A stretch of 64,000 nt of DNA from NCBI RefSeq assembly GCF_000187265.1, contig NZ_GL698434.1, forward strand, positions 62,001-126,000, written 5' to 3'. The DNA comes from Streptococcus equinus ATCC 9812. GTDB taxonomy: Bacteria; Bacillota; Bacilli; Lactobacillales; Streptococcaceae. The notes below the pieces were generated by a model. That model was not told the DNA's origin, did not search any database, and saw only the letters and a list, made by a program, of their open reading frames with translations. Below are positions 8,892 through 16,954 of this stretch, piece after piece. Position 1 is the first letter of the stretch, and the number at the start of each line of letters is the position of its first letter. A program made the translations under genes and the position numbers.

Positions 8892-11393
8892 TTATTTCAC
8901 AACAATATTTACAAGTTTATTAGGCACTGCAATCACTTTGATAATGTCTTTACCAGCGATTTCATCTTGAATTTTGTCGTTTGCAAGAGCAAGTTTTTCA
9001 AGTTCTTCACGGCTTGAGTCTTTTGGTACAACAAGTTTTGCACGAACTTTACCTTTGATTTGGATAACAATTTCAATGTCGTTTTCAACGAGTTTTGATT
9101 CGTCCCATGTTGGCCATGCAACGTATGAAATTGATTCACCTGAATGTGTCAATTCTTGCCACAATTCTTCAGAAAGGTGTGGTGCAAATGGAGCTAACAA
9201 TTGTACAAATCCTTTAGCGTAATCAGCAAAGAGTTTGTCTTCTTTATTTGCTGCGTTAACAAATACCATCAATTGTGCGATAGCTGTGTTGAATTTCATT
9301 GCTTCAAGTTGTTCAGTGACAGCTTTGACAGTTTCGTTATAAACTTTATCCAAGTTGCCGTTGTTTTCTGCAACAACTTCTTTTGTTGTCAACAAGCGGT
9401 ATACGCGGTCGAGGAATTTACGTGAACCTTCAAGACCTTCTTCAGACCAAGCGATTGAAGCGTCAAGTGGTCCCATGAACATTTCGTATACACGAAGTGT
9501 ATCGGCACCGTAACGTTCAACCACATCATCTGGGTTAACAACGTTTTTAAGTGATTTAGACATTTTCGCTGGCGCTTGTTCAAGTTCTTCACCAGTTTCG
9601 ATGTTGAAAAATGAACCATCACGTTTTTCAACTTTATCAGTTGCAACAAGGGCACCACGGTGATCGCGGTAGCTTGTTCCCAAAATCATACCTTGGTTGA
9701 AGAGTTTTTGGAATGGTTCTTTGGTTGGAACAACACCTAAATCATAAAGGAATTTGTGCCAGAAACGAGCGTAAAGCAAGTGAAGCACAGCGTGCTCAGC
9801 ACCACCGATGTAGATATCAACTGGCAACCAAGCTTTAAGAAGGTCTTCATCAGCCAATTTTTCATCGTTGTGTGGATCGATGTAGCGTAGGAAGTACCAG
9901 CTTGAACCAGCCCACTGTGGCATTGTATTTGTTTCGCGACGACCTTTAACACCATCTTCACGAGTCACTTCAAGCCAATCAGTCAAGTTAGCAAGTGGTG
10001 ACTCACCTGTACCTGAAGGTTTGATATCTTTTGTCACTGGCAATACAAGTGGAAGTTGATCTTCTGGAACAGCTGTTGTTGTACCATCTTCCCAGTGGAT
10101 GATTGGGATTGGTTCACCCCAATAACGTTGACGTGAGAAGAGCCAGTCACGAAGACGGTAAGTTACTTTCTTGTTACCAACACCTTCTGCTTCAAGCCAT
10201 TCGACCATTTTGTCAATAGCTTGCGCTTTATCAAGACCATCTAGGAAGCCAGAGTTGATGTGAAGTCCATCTTCTGTGTAAGCCTCTTCTTCAACATTTC
10301 CACCTTCAAGAACTGGAATGATTTCTAGGTTAAATTGTTTTGCAAATTCCCAGTCACGTGTATCGTGGGCAGGAACAGCCATGATAGCACCAGTTCCGTA
10401 GCTTACAAGAACATAGTCAGCAATCCAGATTGGCATTTCTTTACCATTTACTGGGTTAATAGCGTAGCTACCAGTCCAAACACCAGTTTTTTCTTTAGCA
10501 AGGTCTGTACGAGCTAGGTCAGATTTAAGACTTGCTTGATGTTTGTAATCCGCAACAGCTTGTGCTTGTTCTGCTGTTGTAATAGCTTCAACAAGTGGGT
10601 GTTCTGGAGCCAAAACAGCATAAGTTGCACCAAAGAGTGTGTCTGGACGAGTTGTAAATACTGTGAAATCTTTGTCAGTGTCTTTAACTTTAAAAGTAAC
10701 GTTAGCACCAATTGATTTACCAATCCAGTTACGTTGCATGTCTTTGATTGATTCTGGCCAATCAAGGTCATCCAAGTCGTTAAGCAAACGTTCTGCGTAA
10801 GCTGTGATTTTAAGCATCCATTGACGCATTGGTTTACGGACAACTGGGTAACCACCACGTTCTGAAGTTCCGTCAGGAAGCACTTCTTCGTTGGCGATAG
10901 CTGTACCTAATTCTTCAACCCAGTTAACTGGCACTTCAGCTTCGTATGCCAAACCTTTTTCGTACAATTTTGTGAAAATCCACTGAGTCCATTTGTAGTA
11001 GTTAGGGTCAGTTGTGTTGACTTCACGATCCCAGTCATATGAGAAACCAAGTGAGTTGATTTGACGTTTGAAGTTAGCAATGTTTTTAGCTGTGAATTCA
11101 GCTGGGTCATTACCAGTATCCATTGCGTATTGTTCTGCTGGAAGACCAAATGCATCCCAACCCATTGGGTGAAGCACGTTGTAACCTTGAGCACGTTTGA
11201 AACGGCTAAGAATATCAGTCGCAGTATATCCTTCGGGGTGTCCTACGTGAAGACCAGCACCAGATGGGTAAGGGAACATATCTAGCGCATAGAAGTTTGG
11301 TTTATCAGCGTCAGTCCCTGTTTTGAAAGTATGGTTATCAGCCCAAAAAGCCTGCCATTTTTTCTCAATCTCTTTATGATTATAAGTTGCCAT
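8892..11393 (-). CDS. leuS: Leucyl-tRNA synthetase
   Basis: This class Ia aminoacyl-tRNA synthetase has 833 residues, the usual bacterial length. The HIGH-type motif is in [15 protein letters not shown] (about residue 42-56). The CP1 editing domain contains [20 protein letters not shown], the ASSWYF-like motif appears as [12 protein letters not shown], and the KMSKS loop is AKMSKSLKN. The C-terminal anticodon-binding and LeuS-specific domains end [16 protein letters not shown]. No T-box leader is visible in the short upstream region (11394-11450). Confidence 0.97.
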   Translation of the reverse strand: MATYNHKEIEKKWQAFWADNHTFKTGTDADKPNFYALDMFPYPSGAGLHVGHPEGYTATDILSRFKRAQGYNVLHPMGWDAFGLPAEQYAMDTGNDPAEFTAKNIANFKRQINSLGFSYDWDREVNTTDPNYYKWTQWIFTKLYEKGLAYEAEVPVNWVEELGTAIANEEVLPDGTSERGGYPVVRKPMRQWMLKITAYAERLLNDLDDLDWPESIKDMQRNWIGKSIGANVTFKVKDTDKDFTVFTTRPDTLFGATYAVLAPEHPLVEAITTAEQAQAVADYKHQASLKSDLARTDLAKEKTGVWTGSYAINPVNGKEMPIWIADYVLVSYGTGAIMAVPAHDTRDWEFAKQFNLEIIPVLEGGNVEEEAYTEDGLHINSGFLDGLDKAQAIDKMVEWLEAEGVGNKKVTYRLRDWLFSRQRYWGEPIPIIHWEDGTTTAVPEDQLPLVLPVTKDIKPSGTGESPLANLTDWLEVTREDGVKGRRETNTMPQWAGSSWYFLRYIDPHNDEKLADEDLLKAWLPVDIYIGGAEHAVLHLLYARFWHKFLYDLGVVPTKEPFQKLFNQGMILGTSYRDHRGALVATDKVEKRDGSFFNIETGEELEQAPAKMSKSLKNVVNPDDVVERYGADTLRVYEMFMGPLDASIAWSEEGLEGSRKFLDRVYRLLTTKEVVAENNGNLDKVYNETVKAVTEQLEAMKFNTAIAQLMVFVNAANKEDKLFADYAKGFVQLLAPFAPHLSEELWQELTHSGESISYVAWPTWDESKLVENDIEIVIQIKGKVRAKLVVPKDSSREELEKLALANDKIQDEIAGKDIIKVIAVPNKLVNIVVK

Positions 11394-11448
11394 GTCATTT
11401 CTCCATGTTCTTAGTATTGGTTACTATTATACCACGAAAAGAATAAAG

Positions 11449-11485
11449 AAAAAAGGCGAAATCACGGGGGATTTCACGCCTTTTT
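11449..11485 (-). terminator. intrinsic terminator after the Nmad3 gene
   Basis: GGCGTGAAATC and GATTTCGCC arms are followed by a T-run on the minus strand. It separates the Nmad cassette from leuS. Confidence 0.85.
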
Positions 11486-12288
11486 CAAAATAAACCTTTT
11501 GCCCATTCTTCAGATAATTCATTTTCTTTAAGGACTAATTCTTGCCACTGTCCTGCATAATAAATTCCACCATCTTTTGCAGAATTTTTCACATTTTTAC
11601 ATACATTCTCTGGTAAAAGGGCTGCAATTTCCTTCCAAGTTGCTTTTGACTTACCCGGACTCGTTAAAACATACTTCTCCGCAAAATCAAAAGTTCCAAA
11701 TCCTTCTCTATTCTTATTGAATGTTAATGTATCAATTGGTAAATACAACATATTATTATTTTCCTTTGCACGCTTTTCTAGCGAATGAGGATGCCAATAG
11801 TACTCTTTTTGTAGTCTTTCTGAATCTGAAACCGTCTTACCAATTTGTAAATAGCCATAAAGGATATGTTGATTTGGCGCATTTCTCACATATCGAAGTG
11901 TTCCATCTTTAAAATTTCCTTCTGTCTGCCTGAACCAACCAAAAAACAAAAATAAATCCCCGACTCCAACTTCTTGATTTCTTAAATAACCTTGAGCCTG
12001 AGAAATTTGTCCAAAACCTGCAGTCCAATTTTCAGGTTTTATTTTTCGGCTATTTAGACGGATATCAGGATCAAGGTGGCAGTTCCAATTTATAATTTTC
12101 TTATCCTTAGGTTTCAATTGACATAAAATATCCGCCAAAGACACTCCATCAAAATACACATCTTTATACTGAAGTTCATCATATTTAGAAGGTATTGGTA
12201 ATGAAAGTAGGGTACCATCTGGTAATATTGGACTAGGAATACCACCTGCTTTACTATCAAATCCTTTTCGAGATAAAATAATCTTCAT
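11485..12288 (-). CDS. Nucleotide modification associated domain 3 (Nmad3)-like protein
   Basis: The 267-residue protein starts MKIILSRKGFDSKAGGIPSP and continues DGTLLSLPIPSKYDELQYKDV, then CHLDPDIR (about residue 90) and DLFLFFGWFRQ. These are the hallmarks, as I recall them, of the Nmad3 domain that Iyer, Burroughs and Aravind linked by gene context to modified-base systems of phages and bacteria. No enzyme chemistry has been shown to my knowledge. Its ATG overlaps the stop of the Nmad2-like gene by 4 bp, so the two are translationally coupled. It has no signal peptide or membrane segment. The assignment rests on motif memory and was not searched. Confidence 0.62.
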   Translation of the reverse strand: MKIILSRKGFDSKAGGIPSPILPDGTLLSLPIPSKYDELQYKDVYFDGVSLADILCQLKPKDKKIINWNCHLDPDIRLNSRKIKPENWTAGFGQISQAQGYLRNQEVGVGDLFLFFGWFRQTEGNFKDGTLRYVRNAPNQHILYGYLQIGKTVSDSERLQKEYYWHPHSLEKRAKENNNMLYLPIDTLTFNKNREGFGTFDFAEKYVLTSPGKSKATWKEIAALLPENVCKNVKNSAKDGGIYYAGQWQELVLKENELSEEWAKGLF

Positions 12289-12968
12289 TTTTTCTCCCTC
12301 ACAAAAAATGGATGATATGGTAAATCCAAAACTTCATTTTTATTACATAAAATTTTATTGATATATCCTAATAATTCTTTAGTGTCCGCTGCCCTTTCTT
12401 CTGAGTTATAAAAACCATTTTTTGTATTCCACCTTGGAAATGGCTTCCCATATAAACGTGCTCTTTTCCCCATTGGAAAGAAATCGAGAATTGTTTCCGG
12501 AAGTTCAAGCGGTGATTTTCCAAAATACTTAAATTTCTCAGAAATGATAATAGGAGCATTAAAATCTTTCGAAGTCCACCAACCTTGATTAATATAATAA
12601 TTATAAGTATAAGTATCACGGCGGTTACGTGAACATTGTGATTTAAGATAGTTCTCTATAGTATCTATCTTTGAAATTTTTGCAACAAAAATCAAATGAT
12701 TATATTTCGGTGAAATAAACTCTCCTTTTTCATCACGCCATTTGTTACCATCATGTGAATGCCCCGCCACTGCCATGATATAAGCATCAATTTCACCAGA
12801 ATTTATTTTTCCTTTCCAATTCTTTTTCAAATTACGACGCAATTGAATCATACAGCCTCCCTCCGTTAGAAGTTCTGGTGTTGCCTCATATTCTTTAGTA
12901 AAGACACATGGATTAATTCCATAATCATGCGTCATACGGTAACAATAAATAATCGTCTGTTTATCCAT
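12285..12968 (-). CDS. Nmad2-like protein, partner of the Nmad3 gene
   Basis: The 227-residue protein opens IIYCYRMTHDYGINPCVF, followed by GGCMIQLRRNLKKNW, DAYIMAVAGHSHDG and NHLIFVAKISKIDTIENYL. This layout resembles the Nmad2 domain (Tyr-rich start, Asn-Pro, then Cys and Arg-rich strand), which co-occurs with Nmad3. I am less sure of this than of its partner. It is the first gene of a two-gene unit, with a ribosome binding site GAGGAAAG before the ATG. A terminator of the upstream small gene lies only about 30 bp before it, so its own promoter should lie in that gap or overlap the terminator. Confidence 0.5.
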   Translation of the reverse strand: MDKQTIIYCYRMTHDYGINPCVFTKEYEATPELLTEGGCMIQLRRNLKKNWKGKINSGEIDAYIMAVAGHSHDGNKWRDEKGEFISPKYNHLIFVAKISKIDTIENYLKSQCSRNRRDTYTYNYYINQGWWTSKDFNAPIIISEKFKYFGKSPLELPETILDFFPMGKRARLYGKPFPRWNTKNGFYNSEERAADTKELLGYINKILCNKNEVLDLPYHPFFVREKK

Positions 12969-12993
12969 ACCACTTTCCTCATTCTACACTACT

Positions 12994-13014
12994 AAAAAAG
13001 CCACATCTGTGGCC
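12994..13014 (-). terminator. intrinsic terminator after the 67-residue gene
   Basis: GGCCACA-GA-TGTGGC followed by TTTTTT on the minus strand, 16 bp past the stop at 13030. Confidence 0.85.
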
Positions 13015-13029
13015 TTTAGCAAATAAGTT

Positions 13030-13233
13030 CTAATTCCAAATTCCAAGAGTTTGTTTGATATCTTGAATCGCTTGATCACAATCAAACCAAAAACCTGCTC
13101 TTTCTCGTATCTGATTTATTTGAAAATCTGAAACTTGAAATTTTGGCAAAGTCAGCTCTCTTTTATTAAAAACGTCTGATACTACAAAAGTAATGCTACT
13201 TCCAAAATTTTTTTCTTTAATCTCTAAATGCAT
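13030..13233 (-). CDS. hypothetical protein, 67 residues
   Basis: I do not recognise this small protein (MHLEIKEKNFGSSITFVVSD...). It is soluble with mixed charge and has a beta-rich first half and a helical, Cys-containing end (WFDCDQAIQDIKQTLGIW). I chose the ATG at 13233 because AAGGAG lies ten bases upstream; a longer frame from 13257 has no ribosome binding site. It has its own terminator, and its upstream region carries paired repeats that look like protein-binding sites. It may be an accessory gene linked to the Nmad cassette by position only. Confidence 0.6.
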   Translation of the reverse strand: MHLEIKEKNFGSSITFVVSDVFNKRELTLPKFQVSDFQINQIRERAGFWFDCDQAIQDIKQTLGIWN

Positions 13234-13299
13234 AGTACTTTTCTCCTTTGCAGTCACTGCTTATTAATAAATTATTAGAAATATTTATACGACACATGC

Positions 13300-13351
13300 A
13301 GTATATCAAAGTATTGGAATATTTACAATACGATACTCGTAGTATATCAAA
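13300..13351. repeat. paired direct repeats and inverted repeat upstream of the 67-residue gene
   Basis: AGTATATCAAA occurs twice (13300-13310 and 13341-13351), 41 bp apart, which is close to four helical turns. Between them GTATTG (13311-13316) and CAATAC (13326-13331) form an inverted repeat. The layout suggests operators for an unseen regulator. Confidence 0.5.
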
Positions 13352-13389
13352 AATTTTCAGCCACCCATTGAAATTTTATTATGTTTTTT

Positions 13390-14235
13390 TCATCTTTGCT
13401 TTAAATAATTCTTCAGTTGTTTCAATATTCCCTCAGTATCATCTACACCGATTTGATAGATTTCTTCAAATTTTTCTGGGTTAGTTTCAAGTCGTCCAAT
13501 TTCGAGGTTTTGGCTTGGGCGAATAGCAAAGAGCTCACCTTTCTTTTCCAAATCAATAATGTGCTCAACCGTCGCATTATAATGTTCATAACGTTTTGAT
13601 GCCACTTCAATAAATTTTGGATATCTTCTGTAAAAGAGTTTGTAAAGACGACCGCTGCTTGGTTTTTTACGGTAGTCAATCGGACGTGTCAAAACAACAA
13701 TAATTTTGTCGAAACCAAGACTTTTAGCAAAATCAACTGGAATGCTATCTGACAAGCCACCGTCAAGGTATTTGTTGCCATTCCACTCTACAATTTTTGA
13801 AGCCAATGGCAGAGCAGAACTTGCTCGAAGCAACTCCATTTGTTCAAAGACATTATCAACTTTATGGTATTCTGGTTTCCCAGTTGCCAAGTTAGTCACT
13901 GTTGCATAAAAGGGAACTCCTGATTCTTCAAAAGTCTTTTCATCAAAAATGTCCAACTCCATAGGAACTTTATAATAAGTGAAATCTTTATTGACCACAT
14001 TTCCAGTTTTTAGCCAAGAACGAAGTCCCATATACTCAGGATATGAGGCATATTTTTTATTATAACGAAGGGCACGACCTTTTTGTTTCGACAAGAAGTT
14101 TACTCCAAAAAGTGCTCCAGCAGACACTGACACAATGCCATCTACTTCAATACCAGCATCTAAAAAAGCATCTAGAACACCAGCCGTAAACAGCCCACGC
14201 ATGCCGCCACCTTCTAATACTAAACCAACTGACAT
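13390..14235 (-). CDS. Patatin-like phospholipase family protein
   Basis: This 281-residue protein has the patatin layout: glycine-rich oxyanion segment GLVLEGGGMRGLFTAGVLDA (residues 4-23), nucleophile elbow around SVSAGALFG (about residue 37), and the catalytic Asp in DGGLSDSIPV (about residue 158). The elbow reads SVSAG rather than the canonical GxSxG, so the first Gly is replaced by Ser. The C-terminal half contains LTRPIDYRKKPS and RYPKFIEVASKRYEHYN, as in the bacterial YjjU/YchK-type branch. It is probably a cytoplasmic lipid hydrolase of unknown substrate. It is divergent from the K+ channel gene. Confidence 0.85.
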   Translation of the reverse strand: MSVGLVLEGGGMRGLFTAGVLDAFLDAGIEVDGIVSVSAGALFGVNFLSKQKGRALRYNKKYASYPEYMGLRSWLKTGNVVNKDFTYYKVPMELDIFDEKTFEESGVPFYATVTNLATGKPEYHKVDNVFEQMELLRASSALPLASKIVEWNGNKYLDGGLSDSIPVDFAKSLGFDKIIVVLTRPIDYRKKPSSGRLYKLFYRRYPKFIEVASKRYEHYNATVEHIIDLEKKGELFAIRPSQNLEIGRLETNPEKFEEIYQIGVDDTEGILKQLKNYLKQR

Positions 14236-14340
14236 TTCTTTCCTCCGTTCTTTAATTTTGTAAATTATTATATCAAAAAGTGAGTGATTTTGATGGTTTT
14301 TGCTATGTTATAATAGTTCTAACAAGCTAAAGGAGCTAAT

Positions 14341-15057
14341 ATGAGAAAGAAAATTTACGACATCATTGAACCAACCAAAAACGTCACCACCGTTGAAAAG
14401 ATTTATGACATTTTCATGGTCATTGTTATTATTGCGAGCTTGCTTCCTTTAACCATCAAAACACATTCAACTTTTTATGCGGTTCTGGAAAATGTAACCA
14501 CTCTTATTTTCATCATCGATTATATACTACGTCTTATGACTGCAGACTTTAAACTCAAGCAAGGAAAAATTTCTTTCATCAAATATCCTTTTACTTTCCT
14601 TGCTATTACAGACCTTGTTGCGATTTTGTCTTCTCTGCAATTTTGGAATAACACTTTTCGATTGTTCAAAATCGTGCGTATGATTCGTACGGTTCGTGTA
14701 TTCAAACTCTTTCGTTATTCTAGAAGCATTAACATGCTCATTCATGTTCTTAAAAAGCAAAAAGAGTCTTTGTTAATTGTTGGTGCCTTAGTTGTCATTT
14801 ATATTTTCATCTCAGCTCTCGTCATTTTCAATGTTGAGCCAACAACTTTTAATAATTTCTTTGACGCCCTTTACTGGGCAACCATTTCTCTGACAACCGT
14901 TGGCTACGGAGATATTTACGCCGTCTCTGGCATCGGAAAATTAATCACTATGATTTCATCAATCCTTGGCGTTGCTATCATCGCACTGCCTGTCAGCATC
15001 ATGACCGCAGGTTACCTAGAAGAAATCGAGACACGACGACACAGACACAAACATTAG
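14341..15057 (+). CDS. Voltage-gated-type potassium channel
   Basis: The 238-residue membrane protein has six predicted membrane segments. A voltage-sensor-like S4 (RLFKIVRMIRTVRVFKLFRYSR, about residues 103-124) has regularly spaced Arg/Lys. The pore helix and selectivity filter read TISLTTVGYGD (about residues 181-191). A short basic cytoplasmic tail (RRHRHKH) ends it. This is the KvAP/Kch-type plan, and K+ selectivity follows from the TVGYGD filter. The gene has its own promoter-like extended -10 (TGTTATAAT) and the ribosome binding site AAAGGAG. It is followed by a convergent gene. Confidence 0.9.
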   Translation: MRKKIYDIIEPTKNVTTVEKIYDIFMVIVIIASLLPLTIKTHSTFYAVLENVTTLIFIIDYILRLMTADFKLKQGKISFIKYPFTFLAITDLVAILSSLQFWNNTFRLFKIVRMIRTVRVFKLFRYSRSINMLIHVLKKQKESLLIVGALVVIYIFISALVIFNVEPTTFNNFFDALYWATISLTTVGYGDIYAVSGIGKLITMISSILGVAIIALPVSIMTAGYLEEIETRRHRHKH

Positions 15058-15081
15058 ATACTAGAAAATTTCATAGGGATT

Positions 15082-15111
15082 AAAAAAAGCAAGAACTAAA
15101 TTGTTCTCGCT
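15082..15111 (-). terminator. intrinsic terminator after the PASTA-domain gene
   Basis: AGCGAGAAC and GTTCTTGCT arms with a T-run on the minus strand lie between two convergent genes, so it may work for the channel gene as well. Confidence 0.7.
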
Positions 15112-15161
15112 AAAATTTAAATTTCTAAAGGTTACATATACGATAAGGAATCATTAAAATA

Positions 15162-15647
15162 TTATAAATCTTCTTTGTTAATGTATGACGTAAAAGTAGA
15201 AGTTGCTGCTTTTTTTACAGCTTGTGCTGTATTCAGTAAGTCCTCTACTTTTACAGCTTGTTCTAACTTCAATTTATTACTTTCTTTGATGGCTTCTTCG
15301 GTAACATAATAAACTTTAACAAGCGAACCAGGGGCAACAGGCCCAGCTTTAGATTCTGTCATCACAACCTCATTATTTTTATTGTTGGCGTATCTGACGT
15401 TTGGCTTGGCTTGAAGTGTAACTACTTTAAAACCAGCTTCTTCTATAATGCTACTTGCTTTATCTACATCAATATCAATAACGTTGGATAGCTGTACAAG
15501 ACTTTGTTTTTTCTCATATCTTCTATCTAAGCTTTTTTCAATCATAGGTGCAGCTTCTTTTATAATATCTCCAGCAAAATCTATTGAAGATACTCCTCCA
15601 AGTAAACCTCCTAATTTTCCGAGCATTCCGCTGCTTTTTTTCTTCAC
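15162..15647 (-). CDS. small soluble protein with one PASTA-like domain
   Basis: This 161-residue protein starts with a basic and glycine-rich helix (MKKKSSGMLGKLGGLLGGVSS). It then has one PASTA-like unit (LSNVIDIDVDKASSIIEEAGFKVVTLQAK...VVMTESKAGPVAPGSLVKVYYV, about residues 53-115) and a helical tail with many Lys/Ala. PASTA domains normally sit outside the cell on PknB-type kinases or PBPs and bind muropeptides. Here there is no convincing signal peptide or membrane segment. Its role is unknown. It stands alone between terminators. Confidence 0.65.
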   Translation of the reverse strand: MKKKSSGMLGKLGGLLGGVSSIDFAGDIIKEAAPMIEKSLDRRYEKKQSLVQLSNVIDIDVDKASSIIEEAGFKVVTLQAKPNVRYANNKNNEVVMTESKAGPVAPGSLVKVYYVTEEAIKESNKLKLEQAVKVEDLLNTAQAVKKAATSTFTSYINKEDL

Positions 15648-15790
15648 AATACAACATCTCCAGACTATAGTATTTTTCTAAGCAATAATTCCCATACATT
15701 ATATATATAATGTCAAGTTAAATTATAAATTATTTATCATAAACATTATCCGCTAATAACTTTTACTAGTCTTAAAAAGCAAAAATAACT

Positions 15791-15825
15791 AAAAAGCTGA
15801 ACTCTTAAAAGAGCTCAGCTTTTTG
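15791..15825 (-). terminator. intrinsic terminator after nusG
   Basis: AAAAGCTGAGCTC and its complement surround a short loop, with a T-run, immediately past the nusG stop. Confidence 0.85.
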
Positions 15826-15828
15826 ATA

Positions 15829-16368
15829 TTACAATTCAGCGATTTGGTAAAGTTCCAATTCAGCTTGTGTTTCAGTACCAAACATGTTAATCATCAATTT
15901 AACTTTGTTGTTTTCGATTTCTACAACACGTCCTTCTTGACCAGCAAAAGCACCGTCGATGATTTGAACCACATCACCAGCTTTAATGTTTGTATCAACA
16001 ACATCAACAGTTTGACCCATTGAGATAAGGATTGAACGGATTTCTTCCTCCAAAAGTGGAGTTGGTTTTGAACGGTTACCGTGTGAACCAACGAAACCAG
16101 TAACGTTTGGAGTGTTACGAACAACGAACCAAGCTTCGTCTGTCATAACCATTTCAACCAAAACATAACCAGGGAAGCGATTTTCTTCAACTTCTTTGAT
16201 TTTACCATTTTTTTCAACGTTAACAGTTTGTGTTGGGATTTCAACACGCAAGATGTTATCCAACATGTTGTAAGTTTGTGCACGTTGCAAAAGTGTTTCT
16301 TTAACTTTGTTTTCGTAACCAGAGTAAGTTTGTAGCACAAACCAACCTTTATCAAAAGAATCTAACAT
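15829..16368 (-). CDS. nusG: Transcription termination/antitermination protein NusG
   Basis: NusG binds the RNA polymerase clamp and modulates pausing, termination and coupling. The 179-residue protein has the N-terminal NGN domain (GWFVLQTYSGYENKVKETL; RFPGYVLVEMVMTDEAWFVVRNTPNVTGFVG) and a C-terminal KOW domain (AGDVVQIIDGAFAGQEGRVVEIE). I chose the ATG at 16368, which has GGAGG eight bases upstream; the earlier ATG at 16380 overlaps that site. It lies after secE but has its own consensus promoter and is separated from secE by a terminator. Confidence 0.96.
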   Translation of the reverse strand: MLDSFDKGWFVLQTYSGYENKVKETLLQRAQTYNMLDNILRVEIPTQTVNVEKNGKIKEVEENRFPGYVLVEMVMTDEAWFVVRNTPNVTGFVGSHGNRSKPTPLLEEEIRSILISMGQTVDVVDTNIKAGDVVQIIDGAFAGQEGRVVEIENNKVKLMINMFGTETQAELELYQIAEL

Positions 16369-16426
16369 AATTTCCTCCATTATAAAAAAGCCCTTTAGAG
16401 GCTCCTTGGGTGTTTTTCTTTATTTT

Positions 16427-16455
16427 ATTATAGGAAAAATCGCTAGCGCTGTCAA
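16427..16455 (-). promoter_or_regulatory. consensus sigma-70/SigA promoter of nusG
   Basis: TTGACA (-35, 16450-16455) and TATAAT (-10, 16427-16432) are separated by exactly 17 bp. Both hexamers are perfect. The leader of about 55 nt to the nusG ATG contains a GGG-type hairpin with a T-run. Confidence 0.85.
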
Positions 16456-16479
16456 CGAATTACTGCCAAATGTGTACAC

Positions 16480-16504
16480 AAAAAAGCTGGGCAAAACCCA
16501 GCTT
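16480..16504 (-). terminator. intrinsic terminator after secE
   Basis: AAGCTGGG-TTTT-GCCCAGCTT followed by TTTT on the minus strand, only six bases after the secE stop. Confidence 0.88.
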
Positions 16505-16509
16505 ATGTC

Positions 16510-16686
16510 TTAAAATCGATTTAATAAATCCATCACTCCCAGTGAGAGCAATTTATCGAAAATGAAAATAACAATGGTAAAGAATGCTGTATATTCAAGT
16601 ACAGAGATATAATCTTTCCAACGTTGTTTACGATCTGGCCAAGTTGTATCACTTAAAATCGTAAAAACTCCCTTAATGAATGCCAC
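16510..16686 (-). CDS. secE: Preprotein translocase subunit SecE
   Basis: SecE is the essential single-span clamp of the SecYEG channel. The 58-residue protein (MAFIKGVFTILSDTTWPDRK at the start) has the conserved TTWPxRK amphipathic helix and one membrane segment (YTAFFTIVIFIFDKLLSLGV). Translation begins at GTG (16686), with GGAGG nine bases upstream. It follows rpmG and precedes nusG, the standard order. Confidence 0.95.
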   Translation of the reverse strand: MAFIKGVFTILSDTTWPDRKQRWKDYISVLEYTAFFTIVIFIFDKLLSLGVMDLLNRF

Positions 16687-16750
16687 AGGCGACTCCTCCT
16701 TATTCTATCATCTCGCTCATTACTCTAAAGCTGAGAATGACCGCTACAAA

Positions 16751-16903
16751 TTATCGTGTTTCTTTGTGTAGCGTGTATTTTTTACAATGTTTACAATATT
16801 TATTAACTTCTAGTCGTACAGGTTTGGGGTTGCTACTAACTCCGATAGAGTAGTTACGGCTTCCACATTCTGTACAAGCTAAACTTGCTTTTTTCTGTGC
16901 CAT
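16751..16903 (-). CDS. rpmG: 50S ribosomal protein L33
   Basis: This 50-residue protein starts [19 protein letters not shown] and has two CxxC pairs (CTEC and CKHC), so it is the zinc-binding form of L33. Members without the cysteines exist elsewhere in many Firmicutes genomes and replace this form under zinc limitation. It is first in the rpmG-secE unit downstream of pbp2a. The ATG at 16903 has a GGAGG-like site. Confidence 0.95.
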   Translation of the reverse strand: MAQKKASLACTECGSRNYSIGVSSNPKPVRLEVNKYCKHCKKYTLHKETR

Positions 16904-16954
16904 AATTCCTCCGAGACTTTATTTTATCATGTTTTTCTTATTTTGACAAGTCAG

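Noticed and set aside
11394..11448. Possible T-box leader for leuS
   Set aside because: The upstream gap is too short for a T-box and lacks its conserved sequence.
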